Shown here: positions 1-11,120 of the stretch, piece after piece
Numbering within the stretch: the stretch's first letter is position 1
Layout: each line of letters starts with the position of its first letter
Origin: Volutella citrinella
Taxonomy: Eukaryota > Ascomycota > Sordariomycetes > Hypocreales > Nectriaceae
NCBI GenBank assembly: GCA_034401135.1
Contig: JAWZSP010000010.1
Coordinates: 124,001 to 188,000, forward strand
Reading direction: 5' to 3'
DNA: 64,000 nt
Notes under the pieces: generated by a model
What the model saw: the letters and a program-made list of their open reading frames with translations, nothing else
What the model was told of the DNA's origin: nothing
Databases searched by the model: none
Translations under genes and position numbers: made by a program

Positions 1-22
1 CCAGACACGGAGCAATGATATA

Positions 23-880
23 ATGTCACGCCACCTCCTCAAGGAGCACAGGAGACTGATTGCACACTACGGCAAGGCCAGGGCTGTCCCGGGCTTCCAA
101 TGGCTACGAGACCATATACAGCAAGGTCTAGTATTCCAGAGCTGGGTGTCGGGTGATATAAAGCATGCATGGAGGGCCGGTATGCCAACAAACCCGGCGG
201 AAGCTAAAGGAGGGCTCACTCCCCTAAAGAGCAGTGGCGATAGCAGTGAGACACTAAGGCGCCTGACGGAGGAGCCCTGCACAAACGAGCGGACCCGGCT
301 ATCAGTGCAGTCTCACCGCTCATGAAGCGGGAGCAGTAATGTTACCACCCACTCGGCAGAGCCGACACTCATGACAAACTGGATGCGGCGCACGGGATGG
401 GCCAAGCTCTTTGGCGGCGCCTGCCGAGAGTTCTTGGTGAGGCTGTGCCAGCTACCCCGACCATGCCCGCTAGATATCAGGGTAGGTGATGCTGACGATC
501 ATGCCGTTAACTTGGAGTTGGAGAGCCCCGCGCATGTCGAGAAGAGGCTCTCTGCCATCATTGCAGCTCTGGACAGGCTCTTCGACCGGTGCGGCGACAC
601 TGTACTGCATACAAACGTGACCCTGAGGCGCTGGCTGCGCGGCCGCTTCCCCGACGCCCCGTACAAGGCGCCCTTCGAGTTCGTATCCAGGGCAGAGGCT
701 GATGTGGTTCACCCAGAACGGGACCAAATTGGATTTGCCCGGCATCTCAACCGGACAGCAAGCGACAATTCGATGAATCCTACCTCGCCTACAGCGACAC
801 TTCGAGCGACATCGAACACGGTTGTATTCGGTTATAAATTTTGCCATCACTACAGGGCTCTATGGCACGGCCGATATTGA
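23..880 (+). pseudogene. OrsD/TLH-family zinc-finger protein fragment
   Basis: This is the N-terminal part of an OrsD-type (PF12013-like) protein, the family fused to or found beside telomere-linked RecQ helicases in fungi. One reading frame runs from 23 to about 750, broken only by a TGA at 323-325 that could be a former CGA. Visible landmarks are the second half of a C2H2 finger (RHLLKEHRRL), the family signature NWMRRTGWAKLF after the second ATG, ALDRLFDRCGDTV, and the PYKAPFEF block. The same order occurs on the minus strand at 39776-40262, including IQQGLVFQSW versus IEQGLTLQAW. The first half of the finger lies off the left edge. From about 750 the frame no longer resembles the family. 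Fragment identity is fairly sure; a function for this copy is not supported. Confidence 0.6.
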
Positions 881-1209
881 AAGACGCAACAGAAAGGATG
901 GGACCGGTGCGTCAAAGGAGATCTTCGGGGACCCAGTGAAAGCGAGCGCCGGCAGGGTCGGACTCCGGCGCCCAACCAGACAGTCCAAATCGCTCAGCAG
1001 AGATGGCGTGCAGGGCTTGGCAGAGCTGATCACGAGTTGTAATTTGGCGCTCTTTGTCTTCGATAGGGCACATAGGCACAGCCGAATGATGGTTATATAA
1101 ACGCAGAAGATCGGGAGTAGCACAAACGAGAGAGACTCAAGTTAGCCGTCGCTTTAAGCCTGTCTTGCGGCCCTCGTTATAGTCAAGATGAGTTTGGTAG
1201 TGGACGGCC

Positions 1210-1990
1210 ATGGGAGGATCCAGTGTGTCAGTAGGAGGAGGCGCCCAAGCTTCACGAACCAACGACACGCCTCTGTATGTCCTAGCACATCAATTACAGA
1301 TTGATGCTGTGTCGGGTGGCGATACGGAAAGAAGTGGATTTGAGGCCTTTTCGCTGTTCAAGCCGCCCATCGTAGAGGTCAAACCCAAGGAGGCCGCAGA
1401 TGAGATCCAATACATTTAGTGAGCGGACCTTGTTTCCTACTAGGAGATGAGGTCGAGTATGGCTGACATTTCGGCGTCGATCATGAAATAGATCCTGTAA
1501 TGCTTCATAACAGTACGCTGGCGGGCTAGCTTTGCAGAATCTAGCAGCCGCCTCTTCGGCGAGGTCGGAGCCAGTTGTCCACTCTCTCCTCAGCTACACG
1601 CCAGACGTCACGCTAGAAGAGCTCAATGACTGTGCTATATAAGTACTCGAGCCAGATGGACTGATTGATTGGCAGCTTTCGGACGGCGTAGAGCTGAGCC
1701 CATTTCTCGGCCTGCCACATGCGCGCGTGGACATCACGGATGTCCTGGATAACCCGCCATTGGCCGCCATAGTCACGCCGCAGAATTCCATTGTCCGTAC
1801 TAAGTCGTTCGCCGACATCAACCTTAAAACGTCAATTATCCCAATTGAATTTACCTGGGAACCACCAACCGAACCCATAGTCTTGCGAGCTTTTAGAAAG
1901 ACCGAGCCCCTCCCGCTCAATCTCGACATCCGGTCGCTGTCCATCTCTGTTGGTTGTATGCCTGGTCGATTTCCATCGATCTCTCCATAA
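1210..1990 (+). pseudogene. Unrecognised coding remnant
   Basis: Two stretches look coding but match nothing I know. The first, 1210-1419, is 69 codons from an ATG. The second is an open frame from about 1561 to 1990 with one TAA near 1645; it reads as an acidic, proline-containing polypeptide (pieces DGLIDWQLSDGVEL and IEFTWEPPTEP). Codon use in the second looks protein-like, while the antisense frame looks random. It lies between two OrsD/TLH fragments, so it may be part of the same repeat or another transposon. The end points are guesses. Confidence 0.25.
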
Positions 1991-2026
1991 CACTGACTCC
2001 TTGGTTATAACGCAGGCTCCGAAGCG

Positions 2027-5000
2027 TCACAGCCATGACGATAGTTGCGGGTAGGGAGTAGCTTTGGTCGGTGTGAGACTTGATGTGCTCAATCGCCTCC
2101 TTGAGAGCGAGTCGGGCCTCCTCGTAAATGGTGGCCGAGATAGGCTTGACACCACCGCATCGAGCAAACCGCCTAATAGCAGGCCACTAAGTGATTCCTT
2201 GGATGGAATCCCTGACGATCTTCCTGTGACGCTTAACATGAGCGGTAGGACCCCCACTGGTCGGACCAAGGCCTCTCTTGGCCCTCCTGGACCACCACTG
2301 CTGGATTGCGAGATGGCCATCATGGGCCCGGTTCTGGCGTTGAGATCGACAACATGGGAAATAGGACGGATAGGCCTGATACCGAGCGCAGCGCAGAAGC
2401 AGAGCAGCGGACCGGAATACACATGACCGCCTGACCGCCGCGCTTCTGCTTCACAATAGAAACACGGCTTGGTCGAGTGCAGCATCTTGAAAGCCAGTGG
2501 TAGCGTCCGTAGTACTGATACCACTGAGCCCCGCCCCCCCCATCCCCGTCCCCGTCCCCGTCCTCTTCCTCCTCTTCATAACCATCTTCCGATCATATGT
2601 CCGCATTATACTCATCGTCGTCACGGCGAGGCTGTCGGCGAGCTCCAACGCTCGTCTGTGTATGCAACTGCGAGCTGGTCCCGTGCACCCCTACGCCTGA
2701 GCTCGAGTGCCGGTAAAAAATCCCGGATAGCGGTGCCCTACGGAGGCAATAACGTGCCATGGAGCCCTGCCCGTCCTTCATGTCGAACATTATCCCGCTC
2801 GCTGCCGTGCTCGAGATGCTCGCGAGCCACTGCCTGGTCTGCTTCGGCACCATGCCCAGCCGCCAGCTGCGCCGGTCGACCTCGCGATCGAAGCTCTGCC
2901 CGAGCCGCCCGAGCAGCCGCTCCTCCAAGCTCGGCCTTCCTGTTGGCTCCTCTCGCTAGCTGCCGCCGTGCCTTGATCTCCTTCGCCCGCACCCACTGCG
3001 CCGCCTCGAACACCTTGACCTTGTCCCGCTCCGCGCCGGAGCCAGCCGAGATCCTTCACCCACCGCGTGTCGTGATCGATGCCTTCCCTGATGTCGCTCT
3101 TCCGGAGCCATGCCTTATCCTCTTCTATCTCGGCCTTGCACTCGGCGATAGTTGCATCCATCGAGCCCTTCGCCCCGCCAGCTCCCAGTCCCCTGGCCTC
3201 CTCGCCGCCACGCAGACTTTTACCAACATAGACGATCCGGTATCGGGCATAGCGGCCGCCGAGCCCCTTCTTGGCCGCGTCACAGCATGCTCCTCTTAAT
3301 AACGGTAGCATAATCTCATCCTAGCCGGTATAGATGTCCTAGTATTGTCTACCCTTCCGCTTTTTGTCCTGCCTGGGATGACATTATACTGACCCTGTTT
3401 CTACCTATATCTACCCTGCACTACTTTCTACTCTATGCTGTCTTTTATCCTGCCTGGGATAAAAATAGACTATCTAACGGTAGTTCGTATTTACTAGTAC
3501 TCAATAGCAGGTATATATTTCTATTAACTAGGTAGTCCTGAACAACGCAATATCGTACATATCGGCCTGCCGTAAAACTCTGTAACGAGAGCCTGATCCA
3601 GCTACTGTTTTTTTGACCATTTCTGATGTGTTCCTGGCGATGGGCTGTTATACATGTCCGGCTTGCTGTTAGGTATGGATATTCTGTACAGCTAAACCCC
3701 CTATGCTTCATAAGCTCCGGCATTGCATTAGTGCCATGCTTCGGCAGAGTCGTCGCTTGGGGATCTTCAAGTTCCCAGCCAGCACAGAAAGTTAAAATCT
3801 CTTGTAGCAGGTCGGCCTTAGCCCTATGCCGGTTGCGGAAATGACTCTCTATGCCTTTGCCTGGTTGGACAGCCGCCCTACAGTGCAAGCATATAAGTAC
3901 TCGGTAGTCGTAGAGTATACAGGCTATATTGTCTAGTCGTATGCAATGCTCTCCACGGTAGAGCTGGGTACTGGTAGAATCGCTCTGTCTGTCTGTCCTA
4001 GTATATAGAGTATGTTCCCTCGGCGCCGGGGGGAGGGGGTTGCCCTGGCGTGACTGCAGTATCTGTACTGGATCCAGCCATTTGGCCCGTTTAAAGGAAG
4101 GTGGCGCCTGATCCAGTAGTCTCTTCCCCTTCACCACAGTATATCCCTGGGCTTTGTGCCTGTAGACGGTTCTATCGTCGTTGTCTAGGGCAACCTTCGG
4201 CGGTGCCGGGAGTATAATTGTCTTACGGCTGATGAAGGAACCCGTGCCAGCGCGTCGATGCCCACTCATAGGCCCGAAGGAGTGCCGGCTGAAGTTGGTG
4301 CGGGAATGCCCCGTCGAGACCATATGTGATCTGCAGAGGCCGATGGCCACTCTGCCAGGCAAACGCGACATTCAGGTCCGCCTCGGCGCTGGAGTCGTCA
4401 TACCGGTTGAATGGGGAATGCACTTCTCGGACGTGCTTTTCCGTGGTGCCGATGGAGAGCTGCCGGTGGCCCTGGATGTTGATCTTATACGGCCATACCT
4501 TGGAGGACGCGGTTCTCAGCACTGCCGTCAGCCGAGCCGTTGGCCTTACGTTCCCACCAGAGTGGAAGACCAGTCGTTGCTGCTTATGGGTGCCCGGGCT
4601 GATGGTTGAGCCCCTACTTGCCCGCGCCGGTTGGCAATTCTACGTATCCAGACGAGGTACTTGAAGATAACAGTCCCTAAGTGAGTTGAACTCTTGATTG
4701 GTGATCCTCTTCGCCTTGTGGTGCCGCATGATGTATACTATATATCCGCTCCAGAGGAACAAGGCCCGAACGGTTGTCGGGCTATTCTCGCCCTGTATGC
4801 TGAGTATGTCACGGGCCCGGAGTGCCTGGCCGCAAGCCGTATATAGCCCGCCAAGGAGCATCTCCTCGAGTTTCTTGATATCAGCGAGACAGGACTTCAC
4901 AGCGATGTAGTTCCGTGTACCGTGCTTAGATGGTCCGTTCGTGCTGGCTGTGCATGCTCGTACGACAAGGCCGCGGTAGGCAGCCTCAAGACCATTATTC

Positions 5001-5636
5001 TAGGGATGCTTGATGAATGAGTATCTAGCCTCTGTATTCCTCAGGTCGTCCTTGAGTTTCTTCAGCCTGACGTCGGGCTCGAGGTCAAACATTAACCTCG
5101 CAGCCAATGCCTCTACGTGGGAGATGAAGTGCTCTGGCAGTTGGCGAAAGGTCTCCGTCTTTAGGCGGACGCCATCTCCAATAGAGACAGACTGGCCGTC
5201 GTCGCCCCAGTTGACGAAGACGGAAGGTGGTTCAGCTCGAGCAATGACAAGCCCCGGGTCACGGAGACTCAGCAGCTCTGCGAGCGGGGTCTGGGAACTC
5301 ACTACCATATACTTGCTACGGATGTCGTTTAGCTGCTCAAGCTGCTGCCTCTGCGGCTGCTTCTGTATACCGAGCTTGGGGTAGGGATGGAGCGATAAAG
5401 CTCGCTCTAGGAAGAGTATCCGCTGGAAGTAGATGAAAGCCGATAGCTGGGACAGTACGGTCGAGCCAGGAGGAACTGTCTGCCGGCTCCCGAGAAGCCG
5501 TGGATGCCGCTGAAGTAGATGAGCATGGCAGAGCAGGCCTGGCCGTAAAGGAACGGCTGGGTGCTCAACTACAGGCATAGCTGGAAGAGAAGTTCGAGGA
5601 AGTCCTGGCGTATGGAGTCTATCGAGTCTCTGTCAG
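2027..5636 (-). pseudogene. TLH/OrsD-type pseudogene, copy 1
   Basis: Read 5' to 3' on the minus strand, this holds the C-terminal half of one protein and then the N-terminal half of another. First half: FQRILFLERALSLHPYP near 5430, LLSLRDPGLVIARAEPPSVF near 5260, WGDDGQSVSIGDG, EALAARLMFDLEP, YIVYIMRHHKAKRITNQEF near 4720, KVWPYKINIQGHRQ near 4490, EKHVREVHSPFNRYDD, then FAWQSGHRPLQ and YGLDGAFPHQLQPALL near 4300. Second half: VLICLHCRAAVQPGKG with HFRNRHR, a C2H2 finger near 3880, GFSCTEYPY, a TRWVKDLGW block near 3060, a Glu/Asp-rich linker near 2560, and GPLLCFCAALGIRP near 2400. There are many frameshifts and stops, and no RecQ helicase domain follows. The part from 2380 on is duplicated at 57035-60625; the last 350 bases are more divergent. 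Confidence 0.6.
2380..5636 (-). repeat. Segmental direct duplication, left copy
   Basis: About 3.26 kb is repeated in the same orientation at 57035-60625. The left edge aligns at the GAGCGCAGC block (2384 and about 57045). The right edge aligns at a shared run ending in GTCTCTGTC (about 5636 and 60625). By eye identity is high, around nine bases in ten over long runs, with small indels. This copy has an extra segment at about 4893-4978 that the right copy lacks. It does not carry the solo LTR found in the right copy. Confidence 0.8.
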
Positions 5637-5756
5637 GTCATACATATTACAAGCCGATACTTGGCCAAGTAGGTAAATGGTTCCATATTGTAGCGATGAT
5701 ATATTCTTCTATTTCTGCTCCCTCTTCGTATGTCTGTGTATATATTTCTATCTCGC

Positions 5757-6059
5757 CCCTCTACGAGGGAACATAATTATGATACTACGAATTGTGAAAT
5801 TTTGATAGATGAGGCGACTGGTGGTTTGAATTGCCCTATCAAGCTAGGCGTATCCCTATCGCTGCTTGTTGCCTGCCTTCTTCTGCAGCTTCTCCGCCAC
5901 TTCCACCGGCTTCTTCAGCCAGTCATCATTATTCTCCCTGATCCTGGAAAGGATATCCTTCTTCAGGCCTTTTTCCTTTTCTTCTTCTTTCCGTAGGAAG
6001 CCAATGCTCTCCTTAGCCTCCTTACTGACTTCCTTATCCATTAAGTGATATCCAAATAT
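5757..6059 (-). repeat. Interspersed repeat with transposase-tail-like ORF, copy A
   Basis: About 300 bp recur in the opposite orientation at 51077-51375. Read on the minus strand it encodes a lysine/glutamate-rich helical peptide (KKDILSRIRENNDDWLKK, then VAEKLQKKAGNKQR and a stop), followed by about 110 bp ending at TCCCTCGTAGAGGGG. A charged C-terminal tail plus a conserved noncoding end suggests the 3' end of a DNA transposon, but no catalytic domain is present and the family is unknown. Both copies lie next to a TLH/OrsD fragment. Confidence 0.5.
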
Positions 6060-6233
6060 CAAGAGGGATATCAGCACCTCGTCAGATAGTGTATTGTTGG
6101 TTAGGATATCTCGTGGGTTCGGGCTTGATGCTGGCAGCTTGAAGTTGATTGTTTCCTCTGAGAGAAGGCCCTTTCAGAGATAAAGGGAGCGTTGATTCGT
6201 GGCATCTTGAGGTCGTTAGTGGCAGGCGGGAGA

Positions 6234-6303
6234 AGTGTGTGTGTGTGTGCGGGCGTTGGCTTGCTTGGCTGCTGGCTTGGTTGCTTGCTTGGCTGCTTGC
6301 TTG
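6234..6303. repeat. Low-complexity GT and TTGGCTTGC tracts
   Basis: A short (GT)n tract is followed by degenerate tandem TTGGCTTGCT-like units. It looks like simple-sequence expansion. I see no regular spacer structure. Confidence 0.7.
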
Positions 6304-6379
6304 ACGAGAAGCTGGGGGAAAGGCATTATGATATAGCTGGCGCAAGCCCGGCGTTGGGTCATCCTGTCAGGGCCTAAAT

Positions 6380-6602
6380 TGAGGCAGCCGGGAATTAGGC
6401 TTCGAGGGGGCATTTTTCTGATTGGCTGAAGCAGCTTACTGATTGCACGGAGGTCTGTGAGCAGCTAGAAAAGGCACCGACCCCTCAAGGAGGGAGAGGG
6501 CAGAGATTAATGTGCTACATCACTGGGGGCTACCTTCTAGTTCACAAGGAATATACGGTTAAGTGCTACCTCGCCACTCTTCTAACATCCATTGCCTTAC
6601 AC
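6380..6602 (+). repeat. 223-bp interspersed repeat, copy A
   Basis: This sequence is repeated almost base for base in the opposite orientation at 21602-21824, inside the Helitron helicase gene. Its ends are short imperfect inverted repeats (TGAGGCA at the left, TGCCTTA at the right), as in a small MITE-like element, but no clean target-site duplication is visible. It has no coding potential of its own. Confidence 0.65.
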
Positions 6603-7789
6603 ATCCGGCGCGGATAACTTTGTCCTTGCGCCTGCGGCCACAAAGGTTGGAAACTCTGAAGTTCATCGCAACCTTCCTACAACCTTTAGTGGTGCAGAGA
6701 CCTTGATGGACAAGAAGGCCGCCATTTGCTGCATCTGTCAAATGCTAATTGTGACTCATTATGGACTAACACTGTGGTTGAGATGTTGGGTATGACATCT
6801 ACTGTGAAATTTACTGTGGTTTCTATTGTGTATATATCAGGCTGTGTGTTGCACGGGCTTGTTGACTATGTTCCATTCCGGGTGTTGCGTTTAAAAGCTG
6901 TTCATCCATTCGTTAGATAAAGGCGATCTAAGTATAGGAGCGTGTGCTTACCTCTTGTGGCATAAGGAAGGGGACCGCGTCATGCGAAGTCATCACTGGC
7001 TCTGAGATCGCGGTCGGCATGCTGCGCAGTCAGTCCTGATGGGGTCTGCACACCAGACCAGGGTCTGACAGTGATGGACTTTACGGAAGAATGAATCGCC
7101 ACCGACGCCCTTCACTGGGGTGTCTTAGAAAGGAGTTGCGTGGTTTTTATATACCTCGCATCGGCGTTTGCTGAGATGTTAATCGCTCAGATGCTCGGCT
7201 GAGACAGTGTTGGCGAAAGTGTCGGTCGCGACAACCATCTAGAGGAGTTGCGTTGGTGGGAGATTTTAGACTTTGTCAATTTGGACGCGGTTTGAGTGGA
7301 GACAACCCACAGCGCCTCCCTATCCTTGAGTACGCGCCGTTGGGCAAGCGTAGGCGTGGGTCTACAACTCCAGAGAACGTCACATGTATGCCCATGAAGC
7401 AGAGGCGAACTTACCACCGGAAGGAAACAAGGTTAAGCTGCAACGGATGATCTGCTCCAAGAAGGGAGACACAAATCAAGGCAGGGATCGACATACGCTT
7501 CCTTTGGTCGGGCGACTTTGCGAGACATGGCAGATTCTTGGGAATCGGCCTCAGGCAGCAACATCTTTGCGGGAGTTCGTGGAAAGGTGGGTGGAGAGCT
7601 GTTCGAAGTGGGTTGCAGCGCCGAAATTTTTCCGTCACTTGGAGGGTCTGTGCTACGATCATTCAGCACATGCTTGGAAGGGGGCCGAGTACGCCCGAAA
7701 TCCCGCATCTATCGCCGCTCTCGCACGTCATGAGCAACACAAATATGGGAATTGTGGTCATCGGCCATCGGGAGAGGATTATGGTCAAT
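6603..7789. other. No supportable gene
   Basis: Short ORFs occur on both strands (for example 7384-7809 plus, 141 codons) but none has a recognisable motif, intron signal or paralogue in the window. The 141-codon frame ends inside the hairpin at 7790-7846. Confidence 0.4.
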
Positions 7790-7846
7790 TATTAATGCGC
7801 TTCCATTGATTACAGCTTATCTATAATCCATGGAAGCGCATTAATA
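7790..7846. repeat. 57-bp near-perfect hairpin
   Basis: Arms 7790-7814 and 7822-7846 are complementary over 25 bp with two mismatches; the outer 17 bp are perfect (left arm TATTAATGCGCTTCCAT). The loop is only 7 bases. It could be a cruciform-forming site, the core of a tiny foldback element or a structured RNA. The sequence alone does not decide. Confidence 0.75.
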
Positions 7847-8238
7847 AGTCCGCAAAGACAAGACCAAAACTTGTTGTCTTGAGAAGAAGAAGTGAGGGGG
7901 TAAAGTGGCGATGATTGTGCGAGCGACCGGGAGAGTCAAGGGTCCACTATCATGCACCCGTTTATTGGATTGGGCACCGAGAGGGACCAATTTTCTCCGC
8001 CATCACGTCAGTGGATCATCCTTTGTACGGTACCTCCTATTGACAAACGTCATAAGAGGGGTTTTCGCCACTCGGCGTCTGATCCCACCTTGCCCCTCCG
8101 ACAAGCATCCTGTGATAAAAGGGAACGAATAGACCGTCTCGGGTTTTGCCACACTTCACGTCTTCAGTAGCTATTCAATTGCGGCTTTGACATAACAGCA
8201 AACGACCCTCATACCAACGGTCTCCCGGAACCTTTTAA

Positions 8239-9133
8239 GATGGGTATGGCCTCCCCTGAGTCCTTTTATCCCGCCGCTGCCGTTAAGGTGCCTAACCCCC
8301 TGGTCAAGACACTTACGCGATAGAGGATGGATCGTTTGGCGAGATTCATCCCCTGCAAAACGGGCTGAGCTTCGGCGCCTTCAATATACCTGCTGATACT
8401 TGGGAATTGCAGTTGCCCGGTAGAGGAAGGCACCATAGCCAGCGTCGACGGAGGCAATGGTTTTCTGGCCTATGACTCAATATTCAGTCCCGTTACTAGC
8501 TCCCCGGATCATTGGAACGTTCCCGACCCAGCCGCCGAGGATACGGCTATACCCACAGATCCTGAATCAATGTTTCCCACTGCGACCTCGTTGAAAGAAC
8601 CAGGTCGCTGGTCTCGGCCCTCTCCTACTGAGAACAAGGACCGAAAACGAAAGCGTCATGCAACTGAAGGTGCGGTTTGTAATTGTACAAAGCGATATTC
8701 TCCCAAAAACGACAAAATTAATACTACAATAGGAGAAAGTGAAGGAAATTTGAAAACTCGTCGCAGAACTACCTATAGCCAGCATGGTAGTGGACGATCG
8801 GATCAACGGTACGGTGGTAATAGTACACTGATAAAAGAGAGGAACCGTATTGCGTCCAACAAATTCCGAAACAAGAAAAGGGAAGACGCGCTAAGACTTG
8901 AGTCTGAAGAGAAAGATATGGAACGAATAAATCGCACCCTGTCGGCCTGCGCAGCTAACCTATCTCTCGTGGTCTACGAGCTGAAGATAAAGGTTTTGCA
9001 ACACACTCACTGCGGCTGTACCCTTATCCAGCACTATCTCTCCAAAGAAGCCCAGAACTACATCCGAGGACTTGAGATTATGGCTCAAGAGGGAGTTACA
9101 GGTAGGAGGGCTTCTCCTTCTGGCATGTCTTAA
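8239..9133 (+). pseudogene. bZIP transcription factor with apparent frameshifts
   Basis: The C-terminal 187 codons (8570-9133) contain a basic region, NRIASNKFRNKKRE, followed by a leucine-zipper-like stretch (ALRLESEEKDMERINRTL, then LVVYELKIKVL) and the QHTHCGCTLIQHYL tail seen in fungal ATF/CREB-type bZIP proteins. This would be a nuclear DNA-binding regulator. Upstream, the likely start is the ATG at 8239 (MGMASPESFYPAAAVKVP). A coding segment in another frame follows (EDGSFGEIHPLQNGLSFGAF), then the final frame from about 8425. The frame changes fall at C-rich runs near 8295 and 8418, with no convincing introns, so either the gene is broken or the runs are mis-sequenced. A potential donor near the 3' end (GGTAGG) may mean the true C-terminus differs. 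Confidence 0.7.
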
Positions 9134-9565
9134 AAAATCGTTAAAAGGGAATCAACTAGGTCGACAAGCATGATACCAAACAAGACAATTAATGATGGTT
9201 TCACAGCTGTTTCCATTCCTCCTTAATTTGTTCTCAGGTAGAATGTGAAAGTGGCCTGGGTCTATTGCCTTCCTAACTGTCAGTTGCTTCAAGGAACTGT
9301 TGCCAATTGTTGCCAAACCAGAAGAGATGGCTCTATCTGCCCCAATCGCATAAGTCAGATACATCGAACTTCTTGCAGAACGAATCTGCACATGCATAAC
9401 ACTCTCTTGACTTATGTTATTGCTCGCTGCCTCAGGTCTTTCAGGCGGCTATATGCACATCCGGCGGTTCGGTTAGCCTTGTAGTTCCTGTAGAGATTTG
9501 CGGCCTTGCTTACAAGTGAGTGATATAAGACGACCCTGAGCGCATGGGTCAACACCAGAATCAAC
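9134..9565. other. No supportable gene
   Basis: Only short ORFs without motifs are seen here. The relic at 9566-9700 lies immediately to the right. Confidence 0.4.
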
Positions 9566-9700
9566 CTGAGTGTGTGCAGACCTGTGCAGTGCCGCAGCAC
9601 TCTTCAGGGACCAGAAGAATGTATCTTAGATCGACTAGTTCCGCCTTTAATCGAGTGATCTCGGCGCTGTGACCAGCACGAAGGGTGCATCCATCAGATC
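9566..9700 (-). pseudogene. Relic related to the gene remnant at 13331-13838
   Basis: On the minus strand a frame reads GHSAEITRLKAELVDLRYIL, then ECC and VCTHS before a stop. It matches the segment LTAEVFVLQAELVHLSNLLL, then ECC and VCTHS, at about 13360-13480. The shared pattern is a short amphipathic helix followed by ECCxxxxxVCTHS. No other exon can be joined to it with confidence. It is a paralogous fragment of an unrecognised protein, perhaps a transcription-factor C-terminus. Confidence 0.35.
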
Positions 9701-11073
9701 AGAGACTTGGTAGTTAGTTTGATGCCAATTTGGCCGAATTTTTCGCTTAAAAAGACCCAACCACAGTTGAGTGGATTGGGCAAGAATGGCAACACACTCT
9801 TTCTTTCTTTTTCAGCACAATGCCATACGATATCACTCATTTTTCTTGTGCATTCATTTAATCAAGCAGATCACTTTCATTAATGTTACGGCCACTTGCC
9901 CCCAAGATGGTGTTTCCCCTCAATTTCCACGCAATCTCCGGCTACCCTGCATCTGTGCCTTATCTTATCGCACGTCGGGTTGGCTGCCGGTTGTTGTGTC
10001 GTTGGTGCCCAGTTTGGCGTCAAAGCGCTCAATGCCAAGTTCTCTGAGTAATGCCCTCTGTGGGAATCCAGCTGCGCTAGCTGGCTGATGTTGTCCTTCA
10101 CGTTAGCCATCGTAGGAATACGCTCGCTTAATGTAGTTCAAATCGATATCAGTTAGTCCAGAGCATCTCCTCTCATGGAACACTTACAGATAGTTCAGGG
10201 CAGATTTTGCCGCTAGCTGACGTCGTACGGCAACTTGAGGGCTGAGGCATATGACGTCGCTACTTGCGCGCGCCAAGGACGACTGGAATGCAGGATCAAA
10301 AGAACGCATCCGACGCTGTGGCGTTTGAAGCTTTCCCTCACTTTATATCTCCTCATAGATTTGAAGGGCGCAATATTCGTAAACATTCTCGTCACAGTGG
10401 TTGAATGAGGTATTTTCTGACGTTAGATGAGCATCAGTCTTGTCCGAGGCTGGCAGGGTCCGCGCCTGCCATGAATCACCTACCCTCCAATCATCTCTGC
10501 CGACACAGAACTCCTGAATCTAGACGCATCCCCCCGTAGCTGGAATGGCCTAGTTAGTTTATCCAACTAAGCTCTCTCAGAAGATCAACTCCTTCTCATC
10601 CTTGGGAGCTCGATACCTACGATACTGTACGCGTATTCGCGAATGGAAGCGAGTAGTCCCAGAATCGGCTTCGACGCAAATCCTGCCTCACCAAGCCGTC
10701 ATAGATAAGTCAATATCTTCAGTGATTGGCAAGGCGTACTCAAGGAGGAGTGGATGTGGCTCTGTGGACAAGCGCTGGAGACAGCGTGGTCTTACTCTAC
10801 TCATATTACCCCATGACTGGAAGGTCGTGACCGTTGAAGCATTGCATGGCCAAATTAAAACGCAAAGGTCGGCCAGACATGCTGTTCTAGAAAGTTTCAG
10901 CGAATTGCTATGCCAGCAGGTTATAATGACAACAACTTATAATGCTAGCAGGGTATTATTCTAAGAAGTTCTATCCCATGTCTGATGTTGGCATACCTGA
11001 CGTCCGTGCATCCGACGTCGGTATACCAAGCCAGTCAGACACTTTGGTACGTTTTGGCTGAGCATGGCGGGGT
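9701..11073. other. No supportable gene
   Basis: Several ORFs of 60-120 codons occur (for example 10602-10964 plus, 9886-10110 minus). None shows motifs, paralogues or splice structure. Confidence 0.35.
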
Positions 11074-11120
11074 AAAGTACCTAAAAATTGTTAGTGCTCT
11101 TAATAATTTTCAGGTACTTT
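11074..11120. repeat. Imperfect 20-bp inverted repeat
   Basis: Arms 11074-11093 and 11101-11120 pair over 20 bp with two mismatches around a 7-base loop. GGGG just left and CCCC further right suggest it may be the core of a decayed foldback or MITE-like element. No coding is seen nearby. Confidence 0.55.

Noticed and set aside
2469..3299. 276-codon plus-strand ORF.
   Set aside because: It is antisense to the TLH/OrsD coding sequence, its Arg/Ser/Pro/Cys-rich composition is typical of a shadow of GC-rich codons, and the minus frame has the family motifs.
6234..6303. Short tandem units considered as CRISPR-like.
   Set aside because: The units are contiguous and degenerate, without unique spacers, and the genome is eukaryotic.
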